Source of the DNA: Chalara sp. BL73
Taxonomy: Eukaryota > Ascomycota > Leotiomycetes > Helotiales
Direction of reading: 5' to 3'
DNA: 64,000 nt
NCBI GenBank assembly: GCA_918026815.1
Contig: CAKJVC010000065.1
Coordinates: forward strand, 434,001 to 498,000
Each line of letters opens with the position of its first letter. Within the stretch, counting starts at the first letter, position 1. A program made the position numbers and the translations under genes. A model generated the notes under the pieces. It saw only the letters and a program-made list of their open reading frames with translations. It did not search any database and was not told where the DNA came from. Of the stretch, positions 20,256-29,794 are shown in pieces.

Positions 20256-20924
20256 AATGTAAGTTACCACCCGCTCCGCTGTCTTGTAGATCTCGGCCAT
20301 CATCTGTACTTGTTTCGCCTTCTCTTTCTCGTCTTCCTGATTAATGCAAATTTGATCCACCCAGATGACACCCACGAATCGATTGGCATGCGTCAATCCC
20401 AAATCTTTGGAAGCGCCCTTCCGAAGGTCCCTGAGCAGACTGTCCAGCGATGCCGTCAACGGAATGTACTGGTCCTCACCGACTAGCAGCTGGAAGGGTT
20501 GATAGTTGTCTCCCCAAACATAAGAGATGGCAGTATAGGGACTGTAGGATGAAAGGGGAACAGTTTCTATGATACCACATAACGGCTCGTCACGATTTTG
20601 AGACACAACGAGGCGCAATCTCCTAATTTCTCTTGGCCTGAGTGGATCGTATCTGAATTTCTGGCGCGGCTGGGGTCGTTGCTTTGAAGGCAACTGCTCT
20701 ATAACCACTGATCTCAGATTTGAGTTCGGAGCCGGCAGAGAACTTGATCTCTGGTTCCTCGAAGATGCGAGCCTCATCCAGTATCCGCTAGGAGGTGTTG
20801 AAATGCTGGATATCTTTGGTCGAGTATCAACAAAGTGGAGTCTTCCACGTTCCTCCATTACTTCTAATTTAAAGATGGGAAGGCTTAGCGACGCACAAAC
20901 TCGATCAAAAGTTGAGCCTCGCAA
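20256..20924 (-). pseudogene. HET-domain gene, N-terminal part (split by hAT-like element)
   Basis: 223 codons with the first two HET motifs: YSPYTAISYVWGDNYQPF and VIWVDQICINQEDEKEKAKQ, then VQMMAEIYKTAERVVTYI, where the element interrupts; the next residues GSEMPGDVAALDF are at 14016. The ATG at 20924 is the longest start; an ATG 22 codons later (MEERGRLHF) is also plausible. Both halves together would give 716 residues, a normal HET protein length. Flanks show no RIP-like decay. Confidence 0.85.
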
Positions 20925-21180
20925 GAGATAGAGGAAGACCTATTTCTCGCTGCCAGCCTTGTCACGTGGCGAAGCCGGACGGAGGGTTGTCTCCGCAACG
21001 GGATTAGGTCTGTCCCGAGCCCAAACAAGCTTCGATTGGCGACATCCTTGTTGTTCTTTCCGCTACAACATCGTGGTTTTGTTTCCCTCCATGTGTCCAG
21101 CGAGCATATCAGACGAAGTGCACTATGAGCAGCTCGTCCGACTAGCCGCAGTTCAGCACGTAACATCACTCCTCCAAGCC

Positions 21181-21366
21181 TGTTAGGATTTGAGAATCCA
21201 GGGGTAGCTGACCTGACATGTCTCTGACTAAGTGGGGAACGCTAGCGCTGAAGACTTTTCACACACAATTGCTAGAACACACTTCACAGAATCATATAGC
21301 GAACAATAGAGAGCCTGACGGCGTGCCCCAATTCCTTCTGACTATCATTGTGTAATTCACGTTCTA
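21181..21366 (+). repeat. Family G repeat, left arm of an inverted pair
   Basis: Begins TGTTAGGATTTGAGAATCCA and ends CACGTTCTATCA; inverted and about 85-90% similar by eye to 22695-22889. A partial copy is at 54660-54822. TG...CA ends make a solo LTR likely; the inverted pairing could also be the TIRs of a 1.7-kb element. No clear target duplication. Confidence 0.65.
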
Positions 21367-22066
21367 TCAGACATCATTCTTCTCAAGAAAAATCCTGAGC
21401 GTGCGGGATGTGAGGCTGAACAGGCGTAGCGGGGCGGGGTAGTGGCGCGGCTAGTCGCACACAGCCTGGGGCGTAGTAAGCTAACTTGCGGTGACTACCA
21501 GAATGCAAATTTGCTTGGTATAAAATATACAATATAATACGACAGGAGACGCAAACGGCAAGTGGTTTGCCTAAAGGGCCTTTAGATACGAGGCTAAGTC
21601 TAGGAATTGGAAACTGCTGAACTACTTAGATTCCCAAACGTGTCGTTTGCGCGATTGTATGGATGTTGGATTAGTGCAAGTTTGGTGGCTTAGTCTAGCG
21701 GATGTTCCGAACTAGGGTGTACTGGTGACAAGGAGCAGCGCTGAAAGGTGATGATAAAGGATATGAAGCCACTATATCCTAACGTTTGAAACGTTGCGGA
21801 AGGAATCTAAAGGACGACTAAGATCTTGGACACGGAGGCTGAGAATCCTTTCCCTGGGGAGTCCTGCTGCGGACTTGAGACAGTTTGGGAGAGCTACCAT
21901 GCGACTAATATGGTTTTTATAAATGGTTATCCAAACGCCTTAAGTGTTACAATCATTTAAAGAACTTCTATCTACTGATACATTTTGCAACAACAAGAAT
22001 AGCTTTCGAAAAAAAAAAAACGGACTCAGTAGAGCAACCTATCTTCAAGACACAAACATCAACACA

Positions 22067-22462
22067 ATGCATATTGCACAGATCTTCTCTGTAGTTATCG
22101 TGACCGCCTCCATGGTTGCAGCAACCCCAGTCCTATCAATGTCCACAATAAATGCCGGCGAAAACAGCATTGATCGTACGGAAGCAACCAGGATGCGAAG
22201 TGACAATTACTCTGGCATTGGAACAATCAAAGTCCGCGAGGATATTGAAGCCCGAAGCAAGCCACCGGCAAAGACCGAATGGATAACGGTTAAAGCCGAA
22301 GACCTGAAGATCAAGCCCAATCCGGTTCGTCTTTTACACCATTTATTGAACAAATACGTCAAATTATACTAATACTTACATAAGCCTCCTCGCGAGGATA
22401 TAAACCATGACATACGCGAACAGCTAATCGTCGAGTTATACAATAGAAAAAAGCCACAGTGA
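22067..22462 (+). CDS. Small secreted protein (candidate effector)
   Basis: Exons 22067-22324 and 22385-22462, joined by a 60-bp intron (GTTCGT...TATACTAATACTTACATAAG) in phase 0; 111 residues. The N-terminus MHIAQIFSVVIVTASMVAAT is a signal peptide with cleavage probably after VAA or TPVLS. The mature part is charged, cysteine-free and ends VELYNRKKPQ. A frame open upstream to 21944 is not needed; the ATG at 22067 starts the signal peptide and is preceded by a CAACACA context. A TATA-like TTTTTATAAATGG is at about 21911. It sits alone between inverted family G repeats. Without the intron the frame would end 16 codons later in a hydrophobic tail, so splicing is the better model. Function unknown. 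Confidence 0.6.
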
Positions 22463-22694
22463 ATAGAAGATATATTGAAGGGTGAAGGTCAGGATGAAAG
22501 CCTGATGAAACTTGTAAATATATAGACTTAGCAAGTCCAGAATCTTTCAGTGATTATATTTATGTCATTTTCTAGGCTTAATAATGGTTGTGGTTGAAAA
22601 TATGCTCGATCAAAGGTAGGAGTTGTATTGATTGTTTTCCTAATTTGGCAATCTTTCATCATGTGACCGGCTTCCGAATTGAGGATTTCAAAGG

Positions 22695-22889
22695 GAGGGG
22701 TGATAGAACGTGAATTACACAATGATAATCAGAAGGTATTGGTGGTGCTGACAGGCTCTCTATTGTTGTCTATATGATTGTGTATGAAGTGTGTTCTAGC
22801 AATTTGTGTGTGTGAAAGGTCTTCAGCGCTAGCGTTCCCCACTTAGTCAGAGACATGTCAGCTACCCCTGGATTCTTAAATCCTAACAG
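22695..22889 (-). repeat. Family G repeat, right arm of an inverted pair
   Basis: Inverted copy of 21181-21366, ending TTAAATCCTAACA. It directly abuts a family H copy on its right. Confidence 0.65.
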
Positions 22890-22899
22890 CAAAAGCACT

Positions 22900-23055
22900 G
22901 AGACTTGGCATGTATGGGCACGTAGGGGATCGCCGGGGGTTCGGAGGGTATAAGTAGGGGACTCGGGACGTAGTAGAGAAGGTAGAGATTAGTCTTCGTA
23001 TCAATTGCAGTTGACTTGTGCCATACTACTCCAGCACCTTACACTTTCGTAGTAA
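22900..23055 (+). repeat. LTR-like family H copy
   Basis: GAGACTTGGCATGTATGGGC, GGTATAAGTAGGGGACTCGG and GTAGAGATTAGTCTTCGTAT are shared, inverted, with 31660-31855. Contains a TATA-like GGTATAAGTAG. Ends approximate. Confidence 0.6.
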
Positions 23056-23227
23056 ACCTATAAGGAGCCATATTAACTCTATTGTACGTATTTCCATATG
23101 TCTTTATTCTAGCATGTGACTTCTTTGTGTCGTTATACAGTTTGCTATATGTAATGCATTAGCGCCCCTGTATGACCAACGGTTGTTTTCCCTTCTCCGC
23201 AGCAATCAAGAAGAAAAGGTGGCAGGC

Positions 23228-24898
23228 TCAGATATATGCGTCTCCTCTACTCAAGTTCTCCCACCAAAACATCCCCGTAGGACTCTTCCCTGCTTTCCTT
23301 CCATCATATTCCACCCCCATAGTATTCATCTCTAAGCTGTTTTCCAATTTTCGTCTCTCCAAAGCCCTAGCTCTTCCAATCGGCCAAGAAACGTGAACAC
23401 CAAGACATCTGAGAGCTCGCAATGCTGCCAATGGCTGCATGATCCTCTTATACGCCTCTACCATATCGTTCTCGTATTCTCGGTCTGAGTAATGAGGTCT
23501 TGTATGCTCATGTTCATACCAGTGAATATCCGTGAAGTAAATCTCCAGCTTTAGCTTCTCCACACTCGCAACCCGAGAAAGCATCTCAATACCATTTATC
23601 CAACATTTCCATCCTCCTTGCGAAGGTTGCAAATAACTCGGTTCGAACGGTGGGAAAACAAGTATAAGTTTTGTAAGATGCCTGATTACCCAAGTCGGTA
23701 TACTATTAAGATAAGTAAAAAGAGGTAAGCTATTAGTGCCTGCTTGCACTAGCGTTTGTGAGAATTCTTTATCCTTGCAAAAAAGAATGAAGTGATTCTC
23801 AGAGTAGAAGGTTTCAGCAGCCAAATTCCTAAACTCGTGGTTGACAAGAAAATAGGACCCGGGGAAACCTTGACAAGTACAATGTGAACTAAAGGCGGAA
23901 ACCTTTTGTGAACAAAGAAAGAGGCCTGGAATATTCTTCCATTCTAATAGTTCTGTCCTGAAGCTAGTAGATGCTAAGTTGACTGCGTTGTTCGTTGATG
24001 CGATACAAGGGTAGGGATTAAATTGCGGAGGCGAGCCGGGTGACCATTCTAAAGTACTAGTAGCGATAAGGTTGGTGTATTTCAAAATTTGGAGCTGAAC
24101 CTCTTTAGGTAGATCGAGGAATCGAAAGGGATTAATAGTATGCTCGCCTCGTCCCATTAAGCGTAAAGCCGTAGCTTTTGCTAATTGTCTGAGTCGCTCG
24201 TCCGGAAGGATAGAGAGGCGTATCGCACAATCTTGGAGGATGGGCAATGCTAATGCAATTTTGGTGACTTCTCTCGCTGTTTGCAAATCACTGCAATCGC
24301 AGATAAGACACATTCTTAATTGTCGAGGTGGCACGTGCACCGATAAACGTATGCATATCCTCTTCCACTGCTCGAGAGTCATTCTATCTGCTCGAGATTG
24401 GCTTCCAAGAGTCGACTTGCGACGGTGTCGAAAGGAACAGTCGTTCAAATTAACGATAAGAATTCGTAAGGCTTTCAAAGCCAAGCTACTCAAGTTCTCA
24501 AGCGCCACCAAGCCTCCAGGTTCATGTCGCGAGATGGCGAAAGTATTCAAGCTGTAGACGAGTGATGTAACATCAAGATAAGTTGCTCGACAGACTAGAA
24601 GGAGGTGAAGAGGCAGAGATAATGACATAGAAGAGTGACGGCCGAGACGCTCCTCTTCTCGACCCACTTGTAGCCCTAGCACCTCCTCATGGTCGTAAGG
24701 ATTAAATGCGCTTTTGAGTTCATCCTCAATCTTAGGGCGGGCCCAATAGTTCAAGTCGATGTACTGATTTGGAACTAATCCAGCCTCATAGTAGATTTGG
24801 CTACGGACGTTGAATGGGAGGTCGACAAAATAGCTTCGACGAGGTATCGGGGATGCACCACGCGAGAGAAAGTAGTGATCGATTCTTGCCTGATGCAT
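23228..24898 (-). CDS. F-box/2EXR-like fungal protein, 556 aa
   Basis: Single-exon frame with no lesions. Two F-box/2EXR-like helices are visible: YFVDLPFNVRSQIYYEAGLV near the N-terminus and FRFLDLPKEVQLQILKYTNL near residue 275. Each is followed by a SLPLHLLLVCRATYLDVTSL or SYFLVNHEFRNLAAETFYSE type segment (the VCR..., SENH pattern of 2EXR proteins). A CxCxD-type stretch (CLICDCSDLQTAREVTKIAL) is shared with the paralogue at 50850-52541. Such proteins may recruit substrates to SCF ligases, but no substrate is suggested. The gene ends in VEYDGRKAGKSP...RGDAYI. Confidence 0.75.
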   Translation of the reverse strand: MHQARIDHYFLSRGASPIPRRSYFVDLPFNVRSQIYYEAGLVPNQYIDLNYWARPKIEDELKSAFNPYDHEEVLGLQVGREEERLGRHSSMSLSLPLHLLLVCRATYLDVTSLVYSLNTFAISRHEPGGLVALENLSSLALKALRILIVNLNDCSFRHRRKSTLGSQSRADRMTLEQWKRICIRLSVHVPPRQLRMCLICDCSDLQTAREVTKIALALPILQDCAIRLSILPDERLRQLAKATALRLMGRGEHTINPFRFLDLPKEVQLQILKYTNLIATSTLEWSPGSPPQFNPYPCIASTNNAVNLASTSFRTELLEWKNIPGLFLCSQKVSAFSSHCTCQGFPGSYFLVNHEFRNLAAETFYSENHFILFCKDKEFSQTLVQAGTNSLPLFTYLNSIPTWVIRHLTKLILVFPPFEPSYLQPSQGGWKCWINGIEMLSRVASVEKLKLEIYFTDIHWYEHEHTRPHYSDREYENDMVEAYKRIMQPLAALRALRCLGVHVSWPIGRARALERRKLENSLEMNTMGVEYDGRKAGKSPTGMFWWENLSRGDAYI

Positions 24899-25500
24899 AG
24901 TAAGGATAGAAGTAGATTATTTAATGAGTTCTATTCTGTATCACAATAAAATATTATACTTATGCCAAGTCGATAGTATTAGTATTTTTCACCTGACTCC
25001 TGCGCCTAGTTCAGCCACCGGAGCGGTGAATCCTTCATCCGTAAGTGGGGTCTTTACTAATTCTATTGGAAAGGGCTCCTAATCCGACTGCGCCATCAAA
25101 ACTGCTATTTTGATATCTCGGACTTGTTTATTATTGGCGCAACATGCATCTGATACCAACACAAGAGCATTTAACGATTCTGAGAGAAATTCAGGGATGA
25201 TATTAGGAATCCGAGTGAGTTTCGAGTAAAGGAAATGAGCCTGGAAAATTCATTTATATAAGAGGGTTCAGACTTATTCATAAGCTATTTAGAAATATTT
25301 GTATCAATTTGACCTACATTTTATAAAAAAAACATTATACACTTTTCAATATACCAATATCCCAACTTCCTTATATTACTCCACTTTGACGACGTATTGC
25401 CCAGGCTCTCAAAGTCCAGTTTCCTTTCAGCACGAAAATTCATGTCCATTTCCCTTGGCATAGACTGAATTGAGAGCCTCACATATATTAGACAGACATT
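24899..25500. other. AT-rich intergenic, no gene
   Basis: Upstream region of the F-box-like gene; no repeat family recognised. Confidence 0.4.
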
Positions 25501-25509
25501 ATAGTCAGC

Positions 25510-25872
25510 TTGTGTACGACCTGCAACTCTGCGATTACAAAACGGGCCATCTCTCCGCTTTCGGCTGGTAACTTTGTCAACTACCTGTTCTGTCAAGACT
25601 ACCCAGAGGCTCTGAAGAATCTCAATACTGTCGAAGACGCTTTTATAGCACGGGCTCATGTTGTAGGCATCGCTTTAAAACTTACCTCGAGTACTAAGAG
25701 CGGGATCGGTTATAGAAGAAGTCGCGGTCATTCTGTCGCCGTGAGGCAGGATCCGAGTGAGCTTCTGGAGATCTTACCAGCCGCAAGGTTGCGAGATCGT
25801 AGGACGATTACTGTCAGCTGGGACCGCGGGAACACGCCGTCAGAAGAGAACCTTGCCCCCAAACAGCTTGGG
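25510..25872 (+). pseudogene. Helitron (DUF6570-type) fragment
   Basis: Reads MCTTCNSAITKRAISPLSAG, NYLFCQDYPEALKNLNTVED, ARAHVVGIALKLTSSTKSGI, YRRSRGHSVAVRQDPSELLE and ILPAARLRDRRTITVSWDRG. This matches the domain that precedes the helicase-like domain in fungal Helitrons (C..C.....P.FA..N; E..LIA..HPVG..LKL; RGH.I...QDP..LL.ILPS). It lacks Rep and helicase parts; the frame then runs into LTR-A flank sequence. A transposon scrap. Confidence 0.7.
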
Positions 25873-25985
25873 AGCAATTTTAATAGGACTTACACCAGTT
25901 TAGGGACTTTACATTTTATATTATTTTATTCTTATATATTTTGGTTGATTTTTAAGAGCTCAATATCAAAATATTGGTGTCAATT

Positions 25986-26252
25986 TGTAGAAATAGAAGA
26001 AGAGAGTCACGGGGCACCCAAAGAGTATGGGGGAAAACGAGTCAATTGCTGAAGGTTGTAGAACATAAACTACAGGAGAGAATCTCTCTACTTATAGAGG
26101 TGTGATACTCACAGATGAGTATCACATACGACGTAACGCATACGTCAGTAGATTCATCACCGAAGGCAAAAGTACGTATGCATCTTTGCGCAAGCATACC
26201 TACAACTTCCCCAATATGCTAGGTATGATCCTCAGACCTAGCCTGTTCAACA
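25986..26252 (+). repeat. LTR family A copy
   Basis: Diverged start TGTAGAAATAGAAG; internal GTCAATTGCTGAAGGTTGTA and CTACTTATAGAGGTGTGATA; end CCTAGCCTGTTCAACA. No exact target duplication. Confidence 0.7.
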
Positions 26253-26732
26253 GATTTGGGTGTGTTAAGTTAAGCGAGGCAGTCTCACCCCGAGGCTCTA
26301 TAATTAGTTCGTTATAACTTTGTCATTTTACCATCAAAACTTATAAGAACTAGATCATTAGAATTGCATGATTCAGTTCTCTAATGTGATGGTGCGTGCG
26401 TTATAATAGTATGAGTTGTTCGGATTTAATGCAAGGTTGAATATGATGGCTCATTTTATTTTCTCATTCTCTCCCTCCTGAGTCGCAGCCTCCTGTACCG
26501 CCGTATACTAATAGTATACCACGATATCAGCCAATACTATTTAATAGTACGCATTACAAGCTCTAATGCGGTTACAGTTCATGGTAAAGTATTAAAATGT
26601 ATCGTATCGTATTTATCGCCGTATTACTTAATGGGTAATACTATTAGCTACACTGCATACTAATCGTAACACACAGATTCGAATCAAATACTATCACGTC
26701 TCTTATATCTCCCTGCAAGAAAGAGTTCTCAA
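26253..26732. other. AT-rich intergenic with TA-rich repeats
   Basis: Repeated short motifs such as AATACTATT and TACTAATAGTATA; no gene. Confidence 0.35.
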
Positions 26733-29034
26733 TTAATGAATCTCAAGCTCTTCTAAAGACACTGTCGCCTTCTCCAAATTTTCCATCACCTCTCCTTCCA
26801 TGATACCAAGTACGAAACATTCTCCCTGATGCGTGTAATGGCCATCTGTTTTACGCATTATCACAGGTACACTGAGACCAGGTAACACGCAAACAACATC
26901 GCCTACCTCTACACGCGGAGGACCTAGTCCCATATGTCCACGACCAGTTACAAAAAACTTGCGACCCCTCGTTTTATGCTCCAGCGTCGAGACGAATGGC
27001 CGTGCGTTTAGACTACTATACGCTTTAACGATAGTAGAAATGCTAGTATTGGACGGCCAAGTTAATGCACCCTCGGAGCCAGGATCTCCAAGGAAGATGT
27101 CAAACTGCAGTGGCGCTTCGGAATGCCTCAGCGCGTGTCTTTTCCATCTTGCTATTTCCGAACAAGGAGGGTACCAGGGCCTGAACACGGCACCGAGCAT
27201 AAACAACTTTACGAATTCGAAGAATCGATCTTCTGACGAGGAGAGTCGAGTGTCTGTGACATAATCCTGATCGAAGAGGATCGTCCGGAAGTAGGCTTGT
27301 AATTGTGGTATCCCCGTGGGATAGATTTGGCTTCTGCCTTCGTAGATCAATCTTGCCCAGCCCGGGGTGTCTGCATTCTACCTATTAGTATGATACTCTC
27401 TAAAGCAAAACCGAAAGATGTCCAGACTTGCCTTCAGCCAATATTTTGGACTTTTCTTGCGTAGTGCCAGGGCTAAGTTTCCCTGCTTCACTGCTACAAA
27501 TTTCATTCTCTATAATATGGCGTTTGATAAGCTCATGATTATCTCCACCGCACCAGATCCCATCTTCTACACATCCAAAGCAGAGGTTAAAGTCTCCACT
27601 TCCGCAAATGTTACAATGGTAATGTTGGTCGAGTACAGGGCCACAGCAGTTGTCGCACCAGATGACTCTTGGCTTCCGAGATAGACCATCATTAGAAAGA
27701 GTAGTCACATTGTCATACTGATCCAGGAGCTCACTTCGCCTGTTTTCCGCGGCAAGGGCACGAGAACGATGTTCATTAGAAAGAAAATAGGTTACTGGGA
27801 AGGTGTCGATCCCTATTACGGTGTCCCAGATGACCCCTTGCACGAGTAAAGCCGGAGATGGCAATGGGAAATAGTGCACCTGGGCTTTTCGTCCTAAACT
27901 TGCATTATATCGTTCGGCGTTTAGAGGGCGTGGGTATCCTACCTGGCCCCAATCAGGTACCCAGGACGGAAGAACTACTCCATCAGGCGCGGTCGAAGAG
28001 CGTGGAGGGCTATTGTGCAGGATTTCCAGATTCTGATGGGTCTCGGCTATAATACCTGCGATCTTGGTATACAATGCAGAGATTGAAATTGTGTAGTCGG
28101 GCGGGCCAAAGGAGTTCCCATCATTTGCGAGTCCCTGCACAGCGTAGATGCGATCCCGGGGATCGGTGCACATCATACAGTCGAGTAGCCCGCCCAAGAT
28201 GTAGGACAGATTTCTAGTTATCCTTTTCTGTGCTAGGTTCTCCGCTCGGAGAAAGGACTTCGCAAAGAGCCCCGCGCAGCCTCGACCCCAGATCAACTTC
28301 AGGAAGCTATACTTTTGGAACTTCCACGACGCCGGGTCTGTCTTGGCGGTAATAATCAGACTCCACCAATGCAGCAAGTCCCACGAGAAACTGATGTCGC
28401 CACAAATGAATGTGACCTTCTTGCCAAAGACGTATTCCTGAACTGTCCACAGCCTCGTCCACCAGGGACGTTCAAAAAACGAGAGGATGGCGTTGGACTG
28501 CGGGCTTCCATCCAGTTCATTCAATTCTTTCAGCGTCTCTTCTCGACTGACCTCATTCTGCTTATCCCCAAACTGCCTATAGAGTCCTTGGATCACCTCC
28601 AACGCCAGTCGTCCATCCTCCCCTTCCTCTCCAAGCCACACAACCACGCACGACGCCTCAGAATAGATATCGCGCATCAACTGCACCTGCTGGCTACGCT
28701 CATCCAGGTCCGCTTGATTAATGCAGATGGCGTCGATCCACCAGTGCACTTGTTGATTCTTATCCCGAAGCGCTCTCTGAGCTGCGCGGAAATGGCGTAG
28801 TGCAACATCTAGGTTTGCTGTTACTTGGGCTTCTGCGCGGTTGAGACTGATAGGGATGGCAATGCTGGGATCGCCCCAGCAGTAGGACAGCGCATGATAG
28901 CTCGGAGCCCGATCGAGAGATACTTTGATGGTGGTACATATTATAGGTGCGGATTTCTCTGATGAGGGGTGAATAGTAACAAGTCGTATCTCGCGACTGC
29001 TGTAGCATAGGGGACTGTACGTTGATGGATTCAT
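26733..29034 (-). CDS. HET-domain protein with internal ZZ-type zinc finger, 746 aa
   Basis: Two exons, 29034-27432 and 27370-26733, joined by a 61-bp GC-AG intron (GCAAGT donor, TACTAAT branch, GCAG acceptor); the phase is exact and gives LAEDTPGWARLIYEGR across the junction. HET motifs: SYHALSYCWGDPS, WWIDAICINQADLDERSQQV and RPWWTRLWTVQEYVFGKKVT, then DPRDRIYAVQGLA. Around residues 455-505 lies a ZZ-type finger (WCDNCCGPVLDQHYHCNICG, FNLCFGCVEDG, NHELIKR) between the HET region and the C-terminal GDVVCVLPGLSVPVIMR block typical of HET proteins. HET proteins act in non-self recognition and programmed cell death. The alternative reading, without splicing, truncates it at 27400. Confidence 0.85.
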
Positions 29035-29382
29035 GCTAATTCTTTGATCGTCTCACGCTGCTAAATGAATCGGAGGGACGAACTGGCGGCTTGTGGATCA
29101 GCTCGGAAGAGTTGGTGCAGGATAGCATCGGACTGAGGCGAGCGTAGGATAAGGGAGGTTGTCGAAAGTTTCTTAGCGGCCCCTTCAGCCGCAGCACGTA
29201 GGGGTGATCGGCAGCCAATTACCGCATGCTGAACCCGCTGTTACCGAAGCAGAGCAGGTCACGGGTCAGATTACCAATCATTCTGGTAAATTGGTAGCGG
29301 AAGAGTTACTGTTCTAAGACCGTAACTGCTGATGCTTATATGCGTCTACAAGTAATTGGCAGCTGTAGGCAACAAAGGAGAC
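29035..29382. other. Upstream region of the HET-ZZ gene; no other feature
   Basis: Short gap holding the presumed promoter; nothing specific recognised. Confidence 0.35.
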
Positions 29383-29672
29383 TGTACCAACTCGAGGCGA
29401 ACAGGGATCTCGATCCGTAGATCTCAGGTAGAGGGACTCAAAGGTGTGAACGACTATCAATTGTTATAACTAAGAGAACAAGCTACAGACAGAAGAAGAG
29501 AAGGAGAGCAGTGCTTTATATACAGGAGGCTGGCCAGAGGCTAGTGTAAGCGAGCCCTGTAGCGTCGGTCGCCAAGCTCTGGGATGCCGAGCCCTGTGGT
29601 AGCAGGGGCCAAGCTCCACTGAGCTCTACAGTGTCAGGAGCCAAGTTCTGGGATAGGGCCAGGGCCATGACA
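29383..29672 (-). repeat. LTR family D copy, inverted
   Basis: Plus strand reads TGTACCAACTCGAGGCGAAC to GGGCCAGGGCCATGACA, with the GCTTTATATACAGGAGGC box. It separates two HET genes. No target duplication found. Confidence 0.75.
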
Positions 29673-29794
29673 ACTGTAGGTGTTGCTCAGCAGTCGAGAG
29701 TGCTCATTACCAATGCCAGCCGTTCTAGTACTCTCGGCACTATCTTTAATTAAAGCTTATAGCCTGTATCTTTACAGCTAGTTGCATTCTCTTA

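Noticed and set aside
21944..22066. Longer start for the 22-kb small secreted protein
   Set aside because: It would bury the signal peptide behind 41 residues.
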